Notes: generated by a model not told the origin, from the sequence alone. DNA of 11,682 nucleotides from Thermococcus sp. (GCF_027066465.1 NZ_JAMONU010000089.1:1-11682); one strand, 5' to 3'; shown: positions 1 to 7,753, counted from the first letter of the stretch. Numbers and translations: made by a program.

Positions 1-823
1 CCTCTCCATGACGGGCAGGGTTCCAAAGAAGGAGCGCCAGAGGTTCAGGATAACAATTCCCGGCGCGATAAAGCGCATCGAGGAGCAGACCAACGGGGCA
101 ATAGAGATGAACGACTGGTATCCGATTCCGATAGCAGGCCATATAGCGCGCTTCTTCGAGGCCTTCACGGGCAAGCACTACTACATGACGAGCCACTACT
201 GCTGCGGCGCCGCGACTTACATATTCCTCGACAGGGAGCACAAGAGGGTTATTCCAATAAGCAGGTTCCTCGACGTTGAGGGCTTCGTGGAGTTCCTCGA
301 GGAGAAGGCGGAGGAGATTGAGAAGTGGGGCAAGCTCGGAAGGCTTCAGAAGCTCAAGCTCGGGGCGGAGATATTCCTCAAGTTCAAGAGCTTCTACGAC
401 GACAAGTACGCCCCGAAGGGCCTCAAGGTTCTCGACCTCATAAAGAACGCCTTCATGCACGGAAACTACGACGCCCTCGGTCAGTTCCACACCAACGCGC
501 TCTTCCTCGGAATGATGCACTTCATGGACGAGTACAACTACGACGTCGAGAGGGTTGAGCGCTGTGTAATTCACTACGCCATGCCCGACGGCAGAATCGT
601 CCCGTTCTGTGCCTTCAACGTGATTCCCGAGCTTTACCGCGACAAGGTTCAGGCCCAGTTCAGCTACACCTGGGAGGAGTGGAAGAAGCTCCATCCCGAT
701 TGGGACTACTGGAAGGACAAGTACAGGAGAACCAAGGAGTTCGTCGAGAAGATGAAGAACAGCGAGCTCTACCGGAAGACCTACATTGACATCGAGGACT
801 ACTTCGGCGTTAAGGAGGTGTGA
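1..823 (+). CDS. Radical SAM protein, C-terminal part, Tes/MJ0619-like (5' partial)
   Basis: The reading frame is already open at base 2, so the start and the radical SAM core, with its CxxxCxxC cluster motif, lie outside the window. The visible 270 or so residues resemble the C-terminal region of the COG1964/MJ0619 group. Key stretches are a WYPIPIAGH segment, a paired-cysteine motif SHYCCGAATY about 60 residues past the Met at base 8, and a conserved-looking CVIHYAMPDGRIVPFCAFN block near the end; these cysteines are candidate iron ligands. From family knowledge, a member of this group (MJ0619) was characterised as tetraether lipid synthase, which joins archaeol tails into GDGT membrane lipids using SAM and auxiliary iron centres. 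A membrane-lipid role is therefore likely but rests on memory of the family, and related radical SAM enzymes act on other substrates. The stop codon lies inside the ribosome-binding region of the next gene, 2 nt before its start, so the two are probably cotranscribed. Confidence 0.75.
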   Translation, partial: LSMTGRVPKKERQRFRITIPGAIKRIEEQTNGAIEMNDWYPIPIAGHIARFFEAFTGKHYYMTSHYCCGAATYIFLDREHKRVIPISRFLDVEGFVEFLEEKAEEIEKWGKLGRLQKLKLGAEIFLKFKSFYDDKYAPKGLKVLDLIKNAFMHGNYDALGQFHTNALFLGMMHFMDEYNYDVERVERCVIHYAMPDGRIVPFCAFNVIPELYRDKVQAQFSYTWEEWKKLHPDWDYWKDKYRRTKEFVEKMKNSELYRKTYIDIEDYFGVKEV

Positions 824-825
824 AC

Positions 826-1125
826 ATGAGCGTTAGTCCCGACAAGAGGCTCACCCGCCTCGAGTTTAGGTTCAAGAACGCGAACTTTGAGAACGCCTCC
901 GCAAAGCAGTACGAGCTTGAGAAGGACGAGAGGGTGTGGAGGGTCTTCATCAACGGCTTTGCAAAGAACGGCTTTGTGGTCTTCGATGAGGAGGCACTTC
1001 CGAGGGAGGAAATTCTGAAGACCCTCGAGGAACTCGAACCAGAGGTCGTGGGTGAAAAGAGCCTGACCGTGGAGGAGCTTATCAATTCGAGCTACTCCTG
1101 GAACAACATAATTGGAAAGGCCTAA
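826..1125 (+). CDS. Small conserved hypothetical protein, 99 aa
   Basis: A 99-residue protein starting MSVSPDKRLTRLEFRF and ending SYSWNNIIGKA. I chose the ATG at 826 because GGAGGTG at 814-820 sits 5 nt upstream; a GTG at 820 is part of that ribosome-binding site. No signal peptide, membrane segment or cysteine pair is visible. Alternating beta and charged alpha segments (LEFRFKNANF, VWRVFINGF, FVVFDEEALPREEILKTLEEL) suggest a compact alpha/beta fold, possibly ferredoxin-like. It may belong to the Thermococcales-restricted DUF3213 group; I recall that family but cannot verify membership. It is 2 nt downstream of the radical SAM gene and is probably translated with it, hinting at a related or accessory role. 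Its stop codon overlaps the convergent DUF2139-like gene by 4 nt. Function unknown. Confidence 0.8.
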   Translation: MSVSPDKRLTRLEFRFKNANFENASAKQYELEKDERVWRVFINGFAKNGFVVFDEEALPREEILKTLEELEPEVVGEKSLTVEELINSSYSWNNIIGKA

Positions 1126-2555
1126 GACAGCTCCACCCTCACCTTTCCTTCAACCCTTTTTTCTAACCTGAAGCTGACGATTCCTGAAAAGCCCCTGAGG
1201 TCGATTACGTTCCTTCCCCTTCTTAGGGAGAACCTCTCGGCCTCCGCGTAACTTGGCGGCAGGGAGAGGTCGTACTCGTAAACGGTCAGGTTGGCGTCTT
1301 CCTTGAGCGTAAACACGGCCCTTGCGCTTCTGTATCCATCCAAGGGAAAGCCTCCGAAGACCGGCTCGTTTCCCCGAAGGGATTCGAGGGGCAGGGAGAA
1401 CGCCACCGGAGGGGACCCCCTCAGGAGCGAGTCCTCCTCCAGGAGGACTATGTCCCGTCTCCCAGTGTCGAAGGGAGTTGCCGTGGTTTCTCCGGTGTTC
1501 GGTGCGCTGTTCGTTGCGACGAGGATTTTGCCGTCAGCTTTCTCGATGCTCGTTACCCTCGCCCCGAAAACGCCAACGATTCTGACCATCGGGGGGGTTA
1601 TATAAACCAGAACGCTCGGACCCGGGACCGTGTGGGTGAACCTTCCCCACCGGTTTCCCCCAAAGGAGACGTCGTGGTAGGAGTTGTAGGCCGTCAGAAT
1701 GCCGCCGCCAACGTTCAGGGCGTTCACCCTGAAGGGCGCGTAGAACGTTGGAAAATCGAAGAGCCTGTAGAAGGTGAACCCCTCGCCGATGAAGGGACTG
1801 CCCGCAAACAGACCCCCTCTGACGAAGGCGAACGCCCTGTTGTATGCCGACGCCATGGAGCCAAGCTCCGGTCTGTTAATCGGACCGCCGTCAACGCTTC
1901 CGCCGGGCTTGATGAAGTCCCACTTCCTTTCCTCGAGGTCGAGCACACCGAACTCAGAGACACCCCACTCGAAGTTGCTCCCTATTCCAAACACCGCGGT
2001 GTCGTGGACGAGGGTTCCCTTGGGGGAGGGCTTCTCAAGGAGCCTCTCGGCGCTTCCGCTCTTCCTGTTGATTCCGTAGATTCCAAGATGTGAGTGCCCG
2101 TCCTCCCTCGCTATCAGGAGTTCGTCGTTAACGGGGTCGTAGAGTATTTCGTTGACTTCCCCGGCCCACTTTTCTTCATCGTGGATGGAATCCCTCCACA
2201 GGAGCTTGACGTTCTCCTCTTCCGTATCGTATACGTGGATGTGGGAGTACTTGTTCCTGAAGCTCACCCTGCCCCCGAGGTACTCGGCGGGTGCGTGAAC
2301 CCAGCCGCCGAAGTATATGAACTCGTCCACAGTTTCGACCGCGTTGTACGTGTCCCCACCGCTCCTCGGGGGGAAGCCGAGGAGGTGGAAGTCGTACGTT
2401 CTCTCCTCCCCCGTTTTGAAGTCTATGAAGTGGGCCTCGGCCTCGAACGCCAGCGTAAAGTACAGGATGCCGTTGCTGTACTTCAGCCCGAAGATTCCGC
2501 CGCTTCCCCACTCCGGTGCATATCTCCCGGAAAACGACCAGTTCCTTAGGAACAC
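1122..2555 (-). CDS. DUF2139-like protein of unknown function, probable beta-propeller, 477 aa
   Basis: A 477-residue protein with no signal peptide or membrane helix, so probably cytoplasmic. I believe it belongs to the archaeal DUF2139 family, from memory. Residues 1 to about 370 are rich in beta strand with repeating units of the type 'NGILYFTLAFEAEAHFIDFKTGE', 'DEFIYFGGWV', 'NDELLIAREDG' and 'DGKILVATN', which suggests a beta-propeller. The last 100 residues (from about PVFGGFPLDGY) look like a separate beta-sandwich. The start is GTG, 4 nt after the kinase stop, with GAGGAGATG from the kinase 3' end acting as ribosome-binding site; a nearby ATG is out of frame. It is the last gene of the sugar operon, so it presumably serves the same substrate. 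Propellers occur in glycosidases, phosphorylases and lactonases as well as in ligand-binding proteins, so an enzymatic role is possible, but I see no diagnostic catalytic motif. Confidence 0.8.
   Translation of the reverse strand: MFLRNWSFSGRYAPEWGSGGIFGLKYSNGILYFTLAFEAEAHFIDFKTGEERTYDFHLLGFPPRSGGDTYNAVETVDEFIYFGGWVHAPAEYLGGRVSFRNKYSHIHVYDTEEENVKLLWRDSIHDEEKWAGEVNEILYDPVNDELLIAREDGHSHLGIYGINRKSGSAERLLEKPSPKGTLVHDTAVFGIGSNFEWGVSEFGVLDLEERKWDFIKPGGSVDGGPINRPELGSMASAYNRAFAFVRGGLFAGSPFIGEGFTFYRLFDFPTFYAPFRVNALNVGGGILTAYNSYHDVSFGGNRWGRFTHTVPGPSVLVYITPPMVRIVGVFGARVTSIEKADGKILVATNSAPNTGETTATPFDTGRRDIVLLEEDSLLRGSPPVAFSLPLESLRGNEPVFGGFPLDGYRSARAVFTLKEDANLTVYEYDLSLPPSYAEAERFSLRRGRNVIDLRGFSGIVSFRLEKRVEGKVRVELS
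1157..1162 (+). terminator. Possible T-run terminator for the + strand pair
   Basis: A run of six T (CCC then TTTTTT then C) lies 31 nt past the stop of the 99-residue gene, inside the 3' coding end of the convergent gene. Archaeal RNA polymerase can terminate at short T-runs without a hairpin, so this is a plausible end point for the radical SAM operon. It is the only such run just downstream, but the assignment is an inference. Confidence 0.35.
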
Positions 2556-2559
2556 GCTC

Positions 2560-3498
2560 TCATCTCCTCAACAAGGGGAACTCCGGAGATTCTTTTATCT
2601 CTTCGAACCTTGGCACGCTCCACGCTCCCCTCCTCGTCACGGAGAGACCCGCGACGAGGTTGGCGAAGCGGCCAAGCCTTTCGAGGAGTTCAGGCTCGTA
2701 CTCCTTCGCTCCAAAGGCTTTTGCGTAGTGAATGCCGGCGAGGAGGCCCGCCATGAATGCATCGCCCGCTCCGGTCGTGTCTACGGCCTTCACCTTTATC
2801 GCGGGAACTTCGGCTTTGGCTCTGCCCGAGATTAGAAGGGAGCCCTTTGAGCCGAGGGTGATTGCGAGAATCTTTGGCCTGAAGCTTTCAACGGCAATGC
2901 CGTTCTCCGCCAGATACCTGTACTCCTCCCAGCCGAGCTTGACGATGTCCGCGAGCTTCAGTGCCTCCCTTATATCGTCGAGCATTTCCTCCTCCCTTTC
3001 CCTCCACAGGTCGAGCCTTATGTTCACGTCGTAGCTCAGGACGGTTTTTCCCCTCAGCTTCCTCAGCGTTTTGAAGACGGCTTCCCTCGACGGCTCCCTC
3101 GCGAAGGTGACGGTCCCAAAGTGAACGGCCTCCGCTTCCTTCAGAACGTCTATGGGGACGTCCTCCTCCCGAAGGTTGAAGTACGCGACGCCGTCGTAGA
3201 GTATGAACTCGGGCTTGGCCCCTACCAGCTGGACGAAGACCACTCCCGTGTGCTTCTCTTCGTCCCTTGCCACGAGGGGCTTTACACCCTCCCGCTCCAG
3301 CGCGTCTATGAGGAAATCCCCGAAGGGGTCCCTTCCAACCTTGCTGACGAGGGCGCTCTCGACGTTCAATCGGGAGAGGCCCACCGCAACGTTTGCGGGG
3401 GCCCCTCCCGGGTGCCTCTCAAACCTCTCCACCATGGCCAGCGGCTTATCGTCAAGCGCTATCATGTCGATTAGAACTTCCCCGAGGCTCACTATCAT
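2560..3498 (-). CDS. PfkB-family sugar kinase, fructokinase-like, 312 aa
   Basis: An ATP-dependent sugar kinase of the PfkB/ribokinase family, normal length at 312 residues. The N-terminus IVSLGEVLIDMI (residues 2-13) is the usual first strand, so the ATG at 3498 is secure even though it lies inside the upstream gene. Signature 1 is GGAPANVAVGLSRLN at 31-45. DVNIRLDLW at 157-165 matches the D-N-R-LW block typical of fructokinases. ITLGSKGSLL at 213-222 and DTTGAGDAF at 240-248 follow, with catalytic base Asp246 in the GAGD anion hole. It most likely phosphorylates a ketohexose such as fructose; other family members use ribose, 2-keto-3-deoxygluconate or nucleosides, so the substrate is inferred. 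It lies between the glycoside hydrolase (47-nt overlap) and the DUF2139-like gene (4-nt gap). With the isomerase encoded on the + strand it could complete an aldose to ketose to ketose-phosphate route. Confidence 0.9.
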   Translation of the reverse strand: MIVSLGEVLIDMIALDDKPLAMVERFERHPGGAPANVAVGLSRLNVESALVSKVGRDPFGDFLIDALEREGVKPLVARDEEKHTGVVFVQLVGAKPEFILYDGVAYFNLREEDVPIDVLKEAEAVHFGTVTFAREPSREAVFKTLRKLRGKTVLSYDVNIRLDLWREREEEMLDDIREALKLADIVKLGWEEYRYLAENGIAVESFRPKILAITLGSKGSLLISGRAKAEVPAIKVKAVDTTGAGDAFMAGLLAGIHYAKAFGAKEYEPELLERLGRFANLVAGLSVTRRGAWSVPRFEEIKESPEFPLLRR

Positions 3499-4687
3499 GC
3501 TCCACCACTCCCCTGAACTGGAGGTAAAGGCGCTTCAGGTTCTCCTTCGGGTTGGAGTAGTAGTCCTCTGGAACGTTAAGCTTTACCCTTATCTCGGCCG
3601 GGTCGTTCGGCTCCTCCGCAAGCTTCCTCATCACAGAGGCGGCGGGTTTTGGACTTCCGTCCCCCCTGAACAGCCCGAAGAACCTCTCGTGAACGGCCCT
3701 GTCGAAGGGCGGCCTGTTCCACAGCGATGGATGGTAGTCCGAGAAGTTCCAGTAAACCGCTCCAAGGCTCCCCACGGCCCTTATGAGCCTCAGGGTTTTT
3801 TCCAGCCAGATACCGGCTTCCTCCTCGTTTATGAGGTAGTGCTCCATTACGGTTTTTCCTGTGGCTGACTTAATCCTTCTCGTCGGCCCCTCGGTGGTGG
3901 GCATCCCGAACTCCTCCATGAGAACCTCTTTACCACCGAGCTCCCTCGTGAGAACGCAGGTGAACGGGACGAAGTACGGGTCGAGGGGGTCCGTGAAGTC
4001 GGTGTAGACGGAGTACGCGTGCATGCAGAGGTAGTCGTTCCACCTGGCAACGTCCGGAACGCGGAAGTGCTTGTCCCCCTCAATGTCCTCCTGATGGATT
4101 CCAAACGTTACTGGCTTTTTCGAAACGCTCTTCAGGGTTCTGTAAACGAAGGAGAGCCAGCGCGACGCTACCTCCGGGTTTCTCGGTATGAAGACGTTGT
4201 CGAGTTCGTTGGAGATGTCCCAGCTGTGAACGGCTTTGTGCGATGAGAACTCCCTTCCAACGGTCTCGAGGAAGAGCCTCTCTGATTCCAGGGCGAGCGG
4301 GTTCTCGTAGATGTTGATTGCCCCGGAATCCACGACCTTTCCGCCGGAGAAGGTCAGGAACCTTTCGTGGGGCTTTCCCGAGAGCAGCCACTCGGGAAGC
4401 CAGTTGAGGCCGCTCATATGTCCGACGAAAAATGTTGGAATCACCTTCAGACCCAGCTCTTTCGCCGTGTCGAGGACCGTTCCGAGGTTTGAGAGGGCCG
4501 AGTCGCTGACGACGTTTGGCTTCGGCTGGAAGTCCTCCCAGAGGAGGAATATCCTCACGAGCCCGAGTCCAAGGTCTCTAATCTGGGTGAACTCCTCGAG
4601 GACTTCCCTCTCGTCGAAATCCTTCCACCAGTACATGGCCTTCCTTCTCGGCCAGTAGTTCACCCCGAGGAGGAACTCGCTGCTCAT
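3452..4687 (-). CDS. Intracellular clan GH-A glycoside hydrolase, GH5/beta-mannanase-like (COG3934 type), 411 aa
   Basis: A 411-residue (beta/alpha)8 retaining glycoside hydrolase. The N-terminus FLLGVNYWPRRKAMYWW leads straight into the barrel with no signal peptide, so it should act in the cytoplasm on imported oligosaccharides. Clan GH-A residues are visible: Arg45 in VRIFLLWEDF, the acid/base Glu161 in WDISNELDN, His223 and Tyr225 in MHAYSVY, the nucleophile Glu259 in VLMEEFGMPT, and Trp313 in YWNFSDY. The overall pattern recalls beta-mannanase/mannosidase-type proteins, but GH-A members also cut beta-glucosides and other linkages, so substrate is uncertain. The ATG at 4687 overlaps the MalG-like stop as ATGA, with GGGAGG 9 nt upstream. 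The 3' end runs 47 nt into the kinase gene and the last residues (EHDSEPRGSSNRHDSA) look unstructured; one extra G in the run at 3510-3513 would instead end it at an ATGA junction (see findings). Confidence 0.85.
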   Translation of the reverse strand: MSSEFLLGVNYWPRRKAMYWWKDFDEREVLEEFTQIRDLGLGLVRIFLLWEDFQPKPNVVSDSALSNLGTVLDTAKELGLKVIPTFFVGHMSGLNWLPEWLLSGKPHERFLTFSGGKVVDSGAINIYENPLALESERLFLETVGREFSSHKAVHSWDISNELDNVFIPRNPEVASRWLSFVYRTLKSVSKKPVTFGIHQEDIEGDKHFRVPDVARWNDYLCMHAYSVYTDFTDPLDPYFVPFTCVLTRELGGKEVLMEEFGMPTTEGPTRRIKSATGKTVMEHYLINEEEAGIWLEKTLRLIRAVGSLGAVYWNFSDYHPSLWNRPPFDRAVHERFFGLFRGDGSPKPAASVMRKLAEEPNDPAEIRVKLNVPEDYYSNPKENLKRLYLQFRGVVEHDSEPRGSSNRHDSA

Positions 4688-5508
4688 CCCTTGATGCCTC
4701 CCGTTACGCCCTTCATGTAGTACTTCTGCAGGAGGACGTAGACGAGTATGGGCACTATTATCGAGAGCGTGCCAGCGGCTGTGAGCTGTCCCCAGTTGGG
4801 GTTGTAGCGGCTTATGAACGTCGTAACCCCAGCCGAAACCGGCCACTTGTCCGGCCTCAGGAGGGTGAGCGCGAAGAACAGGTCCTGCCACACGAAGATA
4901 AACTGGACGACGGCGACGCTTATTATCGCGGGCAGTGCTATCGGCAGTATCACCCTGAAGTATATCCCGACGTCGCTCAGGCCGTCTATCCTCGCGGCCT
5001 CCTCGTAGTCCTTCGGAATCGCCTTGAAGAAGTTCCTCAGGAAGAATATCGTCCAGGGCAGCGCGAAGGTCGAGTGAACGAGGATTATCCCGTAGTACTG
5101 GTTGTACATGTGGAGGTCCCTGAAGAGCTTGAGGAGGGGCACTATCACGGCCTGCTGGGGAACAACTTGAATGGCGACCAGCGTCAGGAAGAGGAGCGTC
5201 TTCACCGGGAAGCTGAAGGACGTGAAGCCGTAGGCCGCCATGCCCGCTATGAGTATGGGAAGTATAGTCGCAAAAGTCGCTATGAGGAGGGAGTTCAGTA
5301 TGTACCTCCAGAAGCCGGCGTCCCAGACCTGTTTGTAGTTTATCAGCGTGAAGTGGGCGTTGTGGAAGTTCCACCAGCCGTTCACTATCTCGGCGAAGGG
5401 CCTTATCGAGGCCATGACGAGGGCCAAGAGGGGTATGAAGAGGATTACCCCAATGGTCCACGCCACGAGGTTTATGGTGACCTTGTATCTGGTGCTTACT
5501 TTAACCAC
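4684..5508 (-). CDS. ABC sugar transporter permease, MalG-like, 274 aa
   Basis: Second inner-membrane subunit of the carbohydrate importer (CUT1-type). About six membrane segments are visible, at residues near 13-33, 71-95, 103-127, 138-158, 189-212 and 246-262. The cytoplasmic EAA loop, which docks on the ATPase, is EEAARIDGLSDVGIYF...LPIALP (about 169-193). The C-terminal VTGGIKG is typical of MalG-like permeases. I chose the GTG at 5508 because GGGGTG at 5515-5520 lies 6 nt upstream, matching the spacing elsewhere in this locus; a GTG at 5517 is part of that site and would add three residues. The gene overlaps the MalF-like gene by 8 nt and the hydrolase gene by 4 nt, indicating tight translational coupling. 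Confidence 0.93.
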   Translation of the reverse strand: MVKVSTRYKVTINLVAWTIGVILFIPLLALVMASIRPFAEIVNGWWNFHNAHFTLINYKQVWDAGFWRYILNSLLIATFATILPILIAGMAAYGFTSFSFPVKTLLFLTLVAIQVVPQQAVIVPLLKLFRDLHMYNQYYGIILVHSTFALPWTIFFLRNFFKAIPKDYEEAARIDGLSDVGIYFRVILPIALPAIISVAVVQFIFVWQDLFFALTLLRPDKWPVSAGVTTFISRYNPNWGQLTAAGTLSIIVPILVYVLLQKYYMKGVTGGIKG

Positions 5509-6388
5509 TCTCAACACCCCTCTCGCTTATCATCCTCTTCAGCATCCCGAGCGAGAACACGAAGACTGAAACCGTCAGCAGTGTCGCTATCGCTGCGGCG
5601 TAGCCCCAGCGGAAGTTGTAGAATATCTCATAGTAAACCATGTACGCCAGCACGAAGAGGTACATTGGAACCGATTCCCCACCGGAGAGAACGTATATCA
5701 GGTCGAACACCTTGAGTATGTATATTGCGCTCATCGTGACTACGACTATGAGGGCGGGCTTGAGGAGGGGCAGTATGACGTATCTGAACCTCTGCCAGGC
5801 GTTTGCACCGTCTATCCACGCCGCCTCGAGGACTTCGACGTCAAGCCCTTCCAGTCCGGCCAGAAACACCGTCGTTGTGAAGCCCTGCCACGCCCAGAGC
5901 GAGCCGAGTATAACGAAGTAGATTGCCGTTGACGGGTCCTGTATCCACGCCCTCGGAGCGACCCCGAAGATTTCGAGAATCCTGTTGACGATTCCGGCGT
6001 GGGGGTCGAGAAGGAGCATCCAGACTATGCCGACAACGGTCATGGGCATTACCATGCCGAGCATGACAAGACCGCGGAGAACGTTCCTACCGAAGACGGC
6101 CTTGTTGTGAAGGAGAACCGCAAACCCGAGCCCGACGAGAGTAACCAAGGGGAGGAAGACTATGAATATGAAGAGGTTGTTCTTAACGGAGGTCCAGAAG
6201 AGGGGGTCGTGGAACATCTCCCTGTAGTTGGATATCCCCACGAACTTCGGCTGGGTCATTCCGTCCCAGTGGGTAAAGCTCAGGTAGAACGTGTTGAGGA
6301 GGGGGTAGATTATAAAAATTAAAAGGAGCACAAAGGCGGGCGTCATCAGGATGAAGAAGTCCTTCGTCAGCCACCTCCTTCCGCCCAT
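5501..6388 (-). CDS. ABC sugar transporter permease, MalF-like, 295 aa
   Basis: First membrane subunit of the importer. Hydrophobic segments lie near residues 11-33, 72-94, 105-127, 154-177, 211-233 and 264-284, the usual six-helix CUT1 layout without the large MalF periplasmic insert of enterobacteria. The EAA docking loop is LEAAWIDGANAWQRFRYVILPLLKP (about 187-211). The chosen ATG at 6388 (MGGRRWLTKDFF) has GAGGTG 6 nt upstream, and the TGA of the binding-protein gene is the first part of that site. Upstream in-frame codons exist but would run back into the binding-protein gene. It pairs with the MalG-like permease encoded directly downstream. Confidence 0.94.
   Translation of the reverse strand: MGGRRWLTKDFFILMTPAFVLLLIFIIYPLLNTFYLSFTHWDGMTQPKFVGISNYREMFHDPLFWTSVKNNLFIFIVFLPLVTLVGLGFAVLLHNKAVFGRNVLRGLVMLGMVMPMTVVGIVWMLLLDPHAGIVNRILEIFGVAPRAWIQDPSTAIYFVILGSLWAWQGFTTTVFLAGLEGLDVEVLEAAWIDGANAWQRFRYVILPLLKPALIVVVTMSAIYILKVFDLIYVLSGGESVPMYLFVLAYMVYYEIFYNFRWGYAAAIATLLTVSVFVFSLGMLKRMISERGVESG
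5515..5520 (-). promoter_or_regulatory. Ribosome-binding site deciding the MalG-like start
   Basis: On the - strand this reads GGGGTG, 6 nt before GTG 5508. The in-frame GTG at 5517 falls within it, which argues against that upstream start. Confidence 0.55.
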
Positions 6389-6398
6389 CTCCGACACC

Positions 6399-7724
6399 TC
6401 ACGACTTGTAGTACTGCTCCGCGTACTGCTCAAGCTGTTCGGCTATCTGCTTGTAGTCGTCCGGGTTGGCCCAGAACTCGAAGAGCTTGTTCCATATTAT
6501 CGGCTGGAATCCGGGCGGAGCGTTGTCGTCCAAGTCAGGAACCACGCCGTACTCCTTCATCCACTCAACGACCTTGGCGTCCATCGGGTCGTAGGCGCTG
6601 AGCGGGACCTTGAGGTTCGGTGCGAGGTAGCCCTTCTTCTTGACCATTATCTCCTGGTACTGCGGGCCGGCGAGCCACTTGGCAAGCTCCATCGCGGCCT
6701 CCTTGTGGGGTGCGTTCTTCGGGATGACGACCCAGTCTCCACCGGCAACTATGGCGAACTTCGCGCTCTGGTTGATGACCGGGAACGGAATGAGTCCGAA
6801 GTCCTTACCCGGCTGTGCTCCTTCCTTCTCAAGCATGAGGACAATCCAGTTACCCATGAAGTACATCGCAACCTGTCCCTTGGCCAGCCTCGGAACCTGG
6901 GCCTCCCACTTCTCACCGATGGCCGTCTGCGGGTTGCCGTAGCAACCTTCCTTGATGAGGTCGCGCAGAATCTTGAAGGCCTCGAGAACGCGCGGATCGG
7001 TCCACTTAATCTTGTGGAGCATCAGGTCGTTGTGCAGCTGCGGGCCGCCGATTCTTATGAGGACGGCCTCGAATATGTCCGTAAGAGGCCACTTGTCTGC
7101 CGCTCCGCTCGCCATCGGCTGGATTCCGTGCTCCTCAAACACCTTACAGTCCTGCTCGAGCTGGTCGAGGGTCTTTGGTGGTGTCAGGTTGTACTTCTTG
7201 AAGTCTGGGATGTTGTACCAGATTCCTGGCTTGGCCCACGCCTTAATCGGAACCGCGTAGTAGGTGTCCCCGACCTTGACCATGTTGAGGAGGTCCTTCT
7301 GAATCTCACCGTTGTAGTAGTTAACTATGCTGTTCAGCGGCTCGAGCTGGCCCTTCTCACCAAGCTCCTTTATGAGAGCTGGCCAGGGCAGAATGGCTAT
7401 GTCGAAGTTCGGCGAACCTGTTGCAAGCTCTGTCAGAACGGCATCTCTGAGCTTTGACTGGATTACGTACTTTATCTTGACGTTGGGGTGTTCTTCCTCG
7501 TAAACCTTCAGGGCGCTCTCAAAGTTCTGTCCCTCAACCCCACCCCACTGGCCGTATATTACGACGGTAACCTGCTTCTGTGTAGAAGAAGTAGGGGCTG
7601 TTGAAGCGGTGCTTGTTGCACTTGGAGAACTTGTGGAGGTCGTTGAGCCCGTAATACAGCCCGCCGCCACAACGGCGAGCACAACAACCAAAGCCATGGC
7701 AATGCTAAGTGTCTTCCTACCCAT
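6399..7724 (-). CDS. ABC transporter sugar-binding lipoprotein, family 1, 441 aa
   Basis: Extracellular solute-binding protein of the CUT1/MalE type, first gene of the - strand operon. The N-terminus MGRKTLSIAMALVVVLAVVAAGC is an export signal with a lipobox ending at Cys23, so the protein should be lipid-anchored outside the membrane. A Ser/Thr-rich linker of about 30 residues (GSTTSTSSPSATSTAS...) follows, typical of Thermococcales binding proteins and possibly glycosylated. The mature domain begins VTVVIYGQWGG and carries the family's EEHPNVKIKY and MYFMGNW segments, with many Trp and Tyr residues suited to stacking on sugar rings. ATG 7724 is preferred over GTG 7733 because GAGGTG at 7731-7736 lies 6 nt before it and contains that GTG. 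The ligand is probably an oligosaccharide, given the hydrolase in the same operon; the sequence does not identify it. Confidence 0.94.
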   Translation of the reverse strand: MGRKTLSIAMALVVVLAVVAAGCITGSTTSTSSPSATSTASTAPTSSTQKQVTVVIYGQWGGVEGQNFESALKVYEEEHPNVKIKYVIQSKLRDAVLTELATGSPNFDIAILPWPALIKELGEKGQLEPLNSIVNYYNGEIQKDLLNMVKVGDTYYAVPIKAWAKPGIWYNIPDFKKYNLTPPKTLDQLEQDCKVFEEHGIQPMASGAADKWPLTDIFEAVLIRIGGPQLHNDLMLHKIKWTDPRVLEAFKILRDLIKEGCYGNPQTAIGEKWEAQVPRLAKGQVAMYFMGNWIVLMLEKEGAQPGKDFGLIPFPVINQSAKFAIVAGGDWVVIPKNAPHKEAAMELAKWLAGPQYQEIMVKKKGYLAPNLKVPLSAYDPMDAKVVEWMKEYGVVPDLDDNAPPGFQPIIWNKLFEFWANPDDYKQIAEQLEQYAEQYYKS

Positions 7725-7730
7725 CGGAAG

Positions 7731-7736
7731 CACCTC
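7731..7736 (-). promoter_or_regulatory. Ribosome-binding site of the binding-protein gene
   Basis: Reads GAGGTG on the - strand, 6 nt before ATG 7724. It includes the alternative GTG start at 7733, which makes the ATG the better choice. Confidence 0.65.
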
Positions 7737-7753
7737 AGGTAGTTTTCACATTG

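Noticed and set aside
1632..2835. Several + strand open frames opposite the DUF2139-like and kinase genes
   Set aside because: They lack ribosome-binding sites and family motifs, and their composition is that of the antisense strand of the real genes.
4688..5461. A long - strand open frame that continues upstream of the hydrolase start as a 669-residue protein
   Set aside because: The upstream part is Arg/Pro/Gly-rich frame shadow lying under the MalG-like permease, which has clear membrane segments and an EAA loop. The real hydrolase begins at ATG 4687 with a typical barrel N-terminus.
6351..7457. A 368-residue + strand open frame opposite the binding-protein gene
   Set aside because: Its translation is Leu/Val-rich with no recognisable motif and is antisense to an obvious lipoprotein gene; it is a high-GC shadow.
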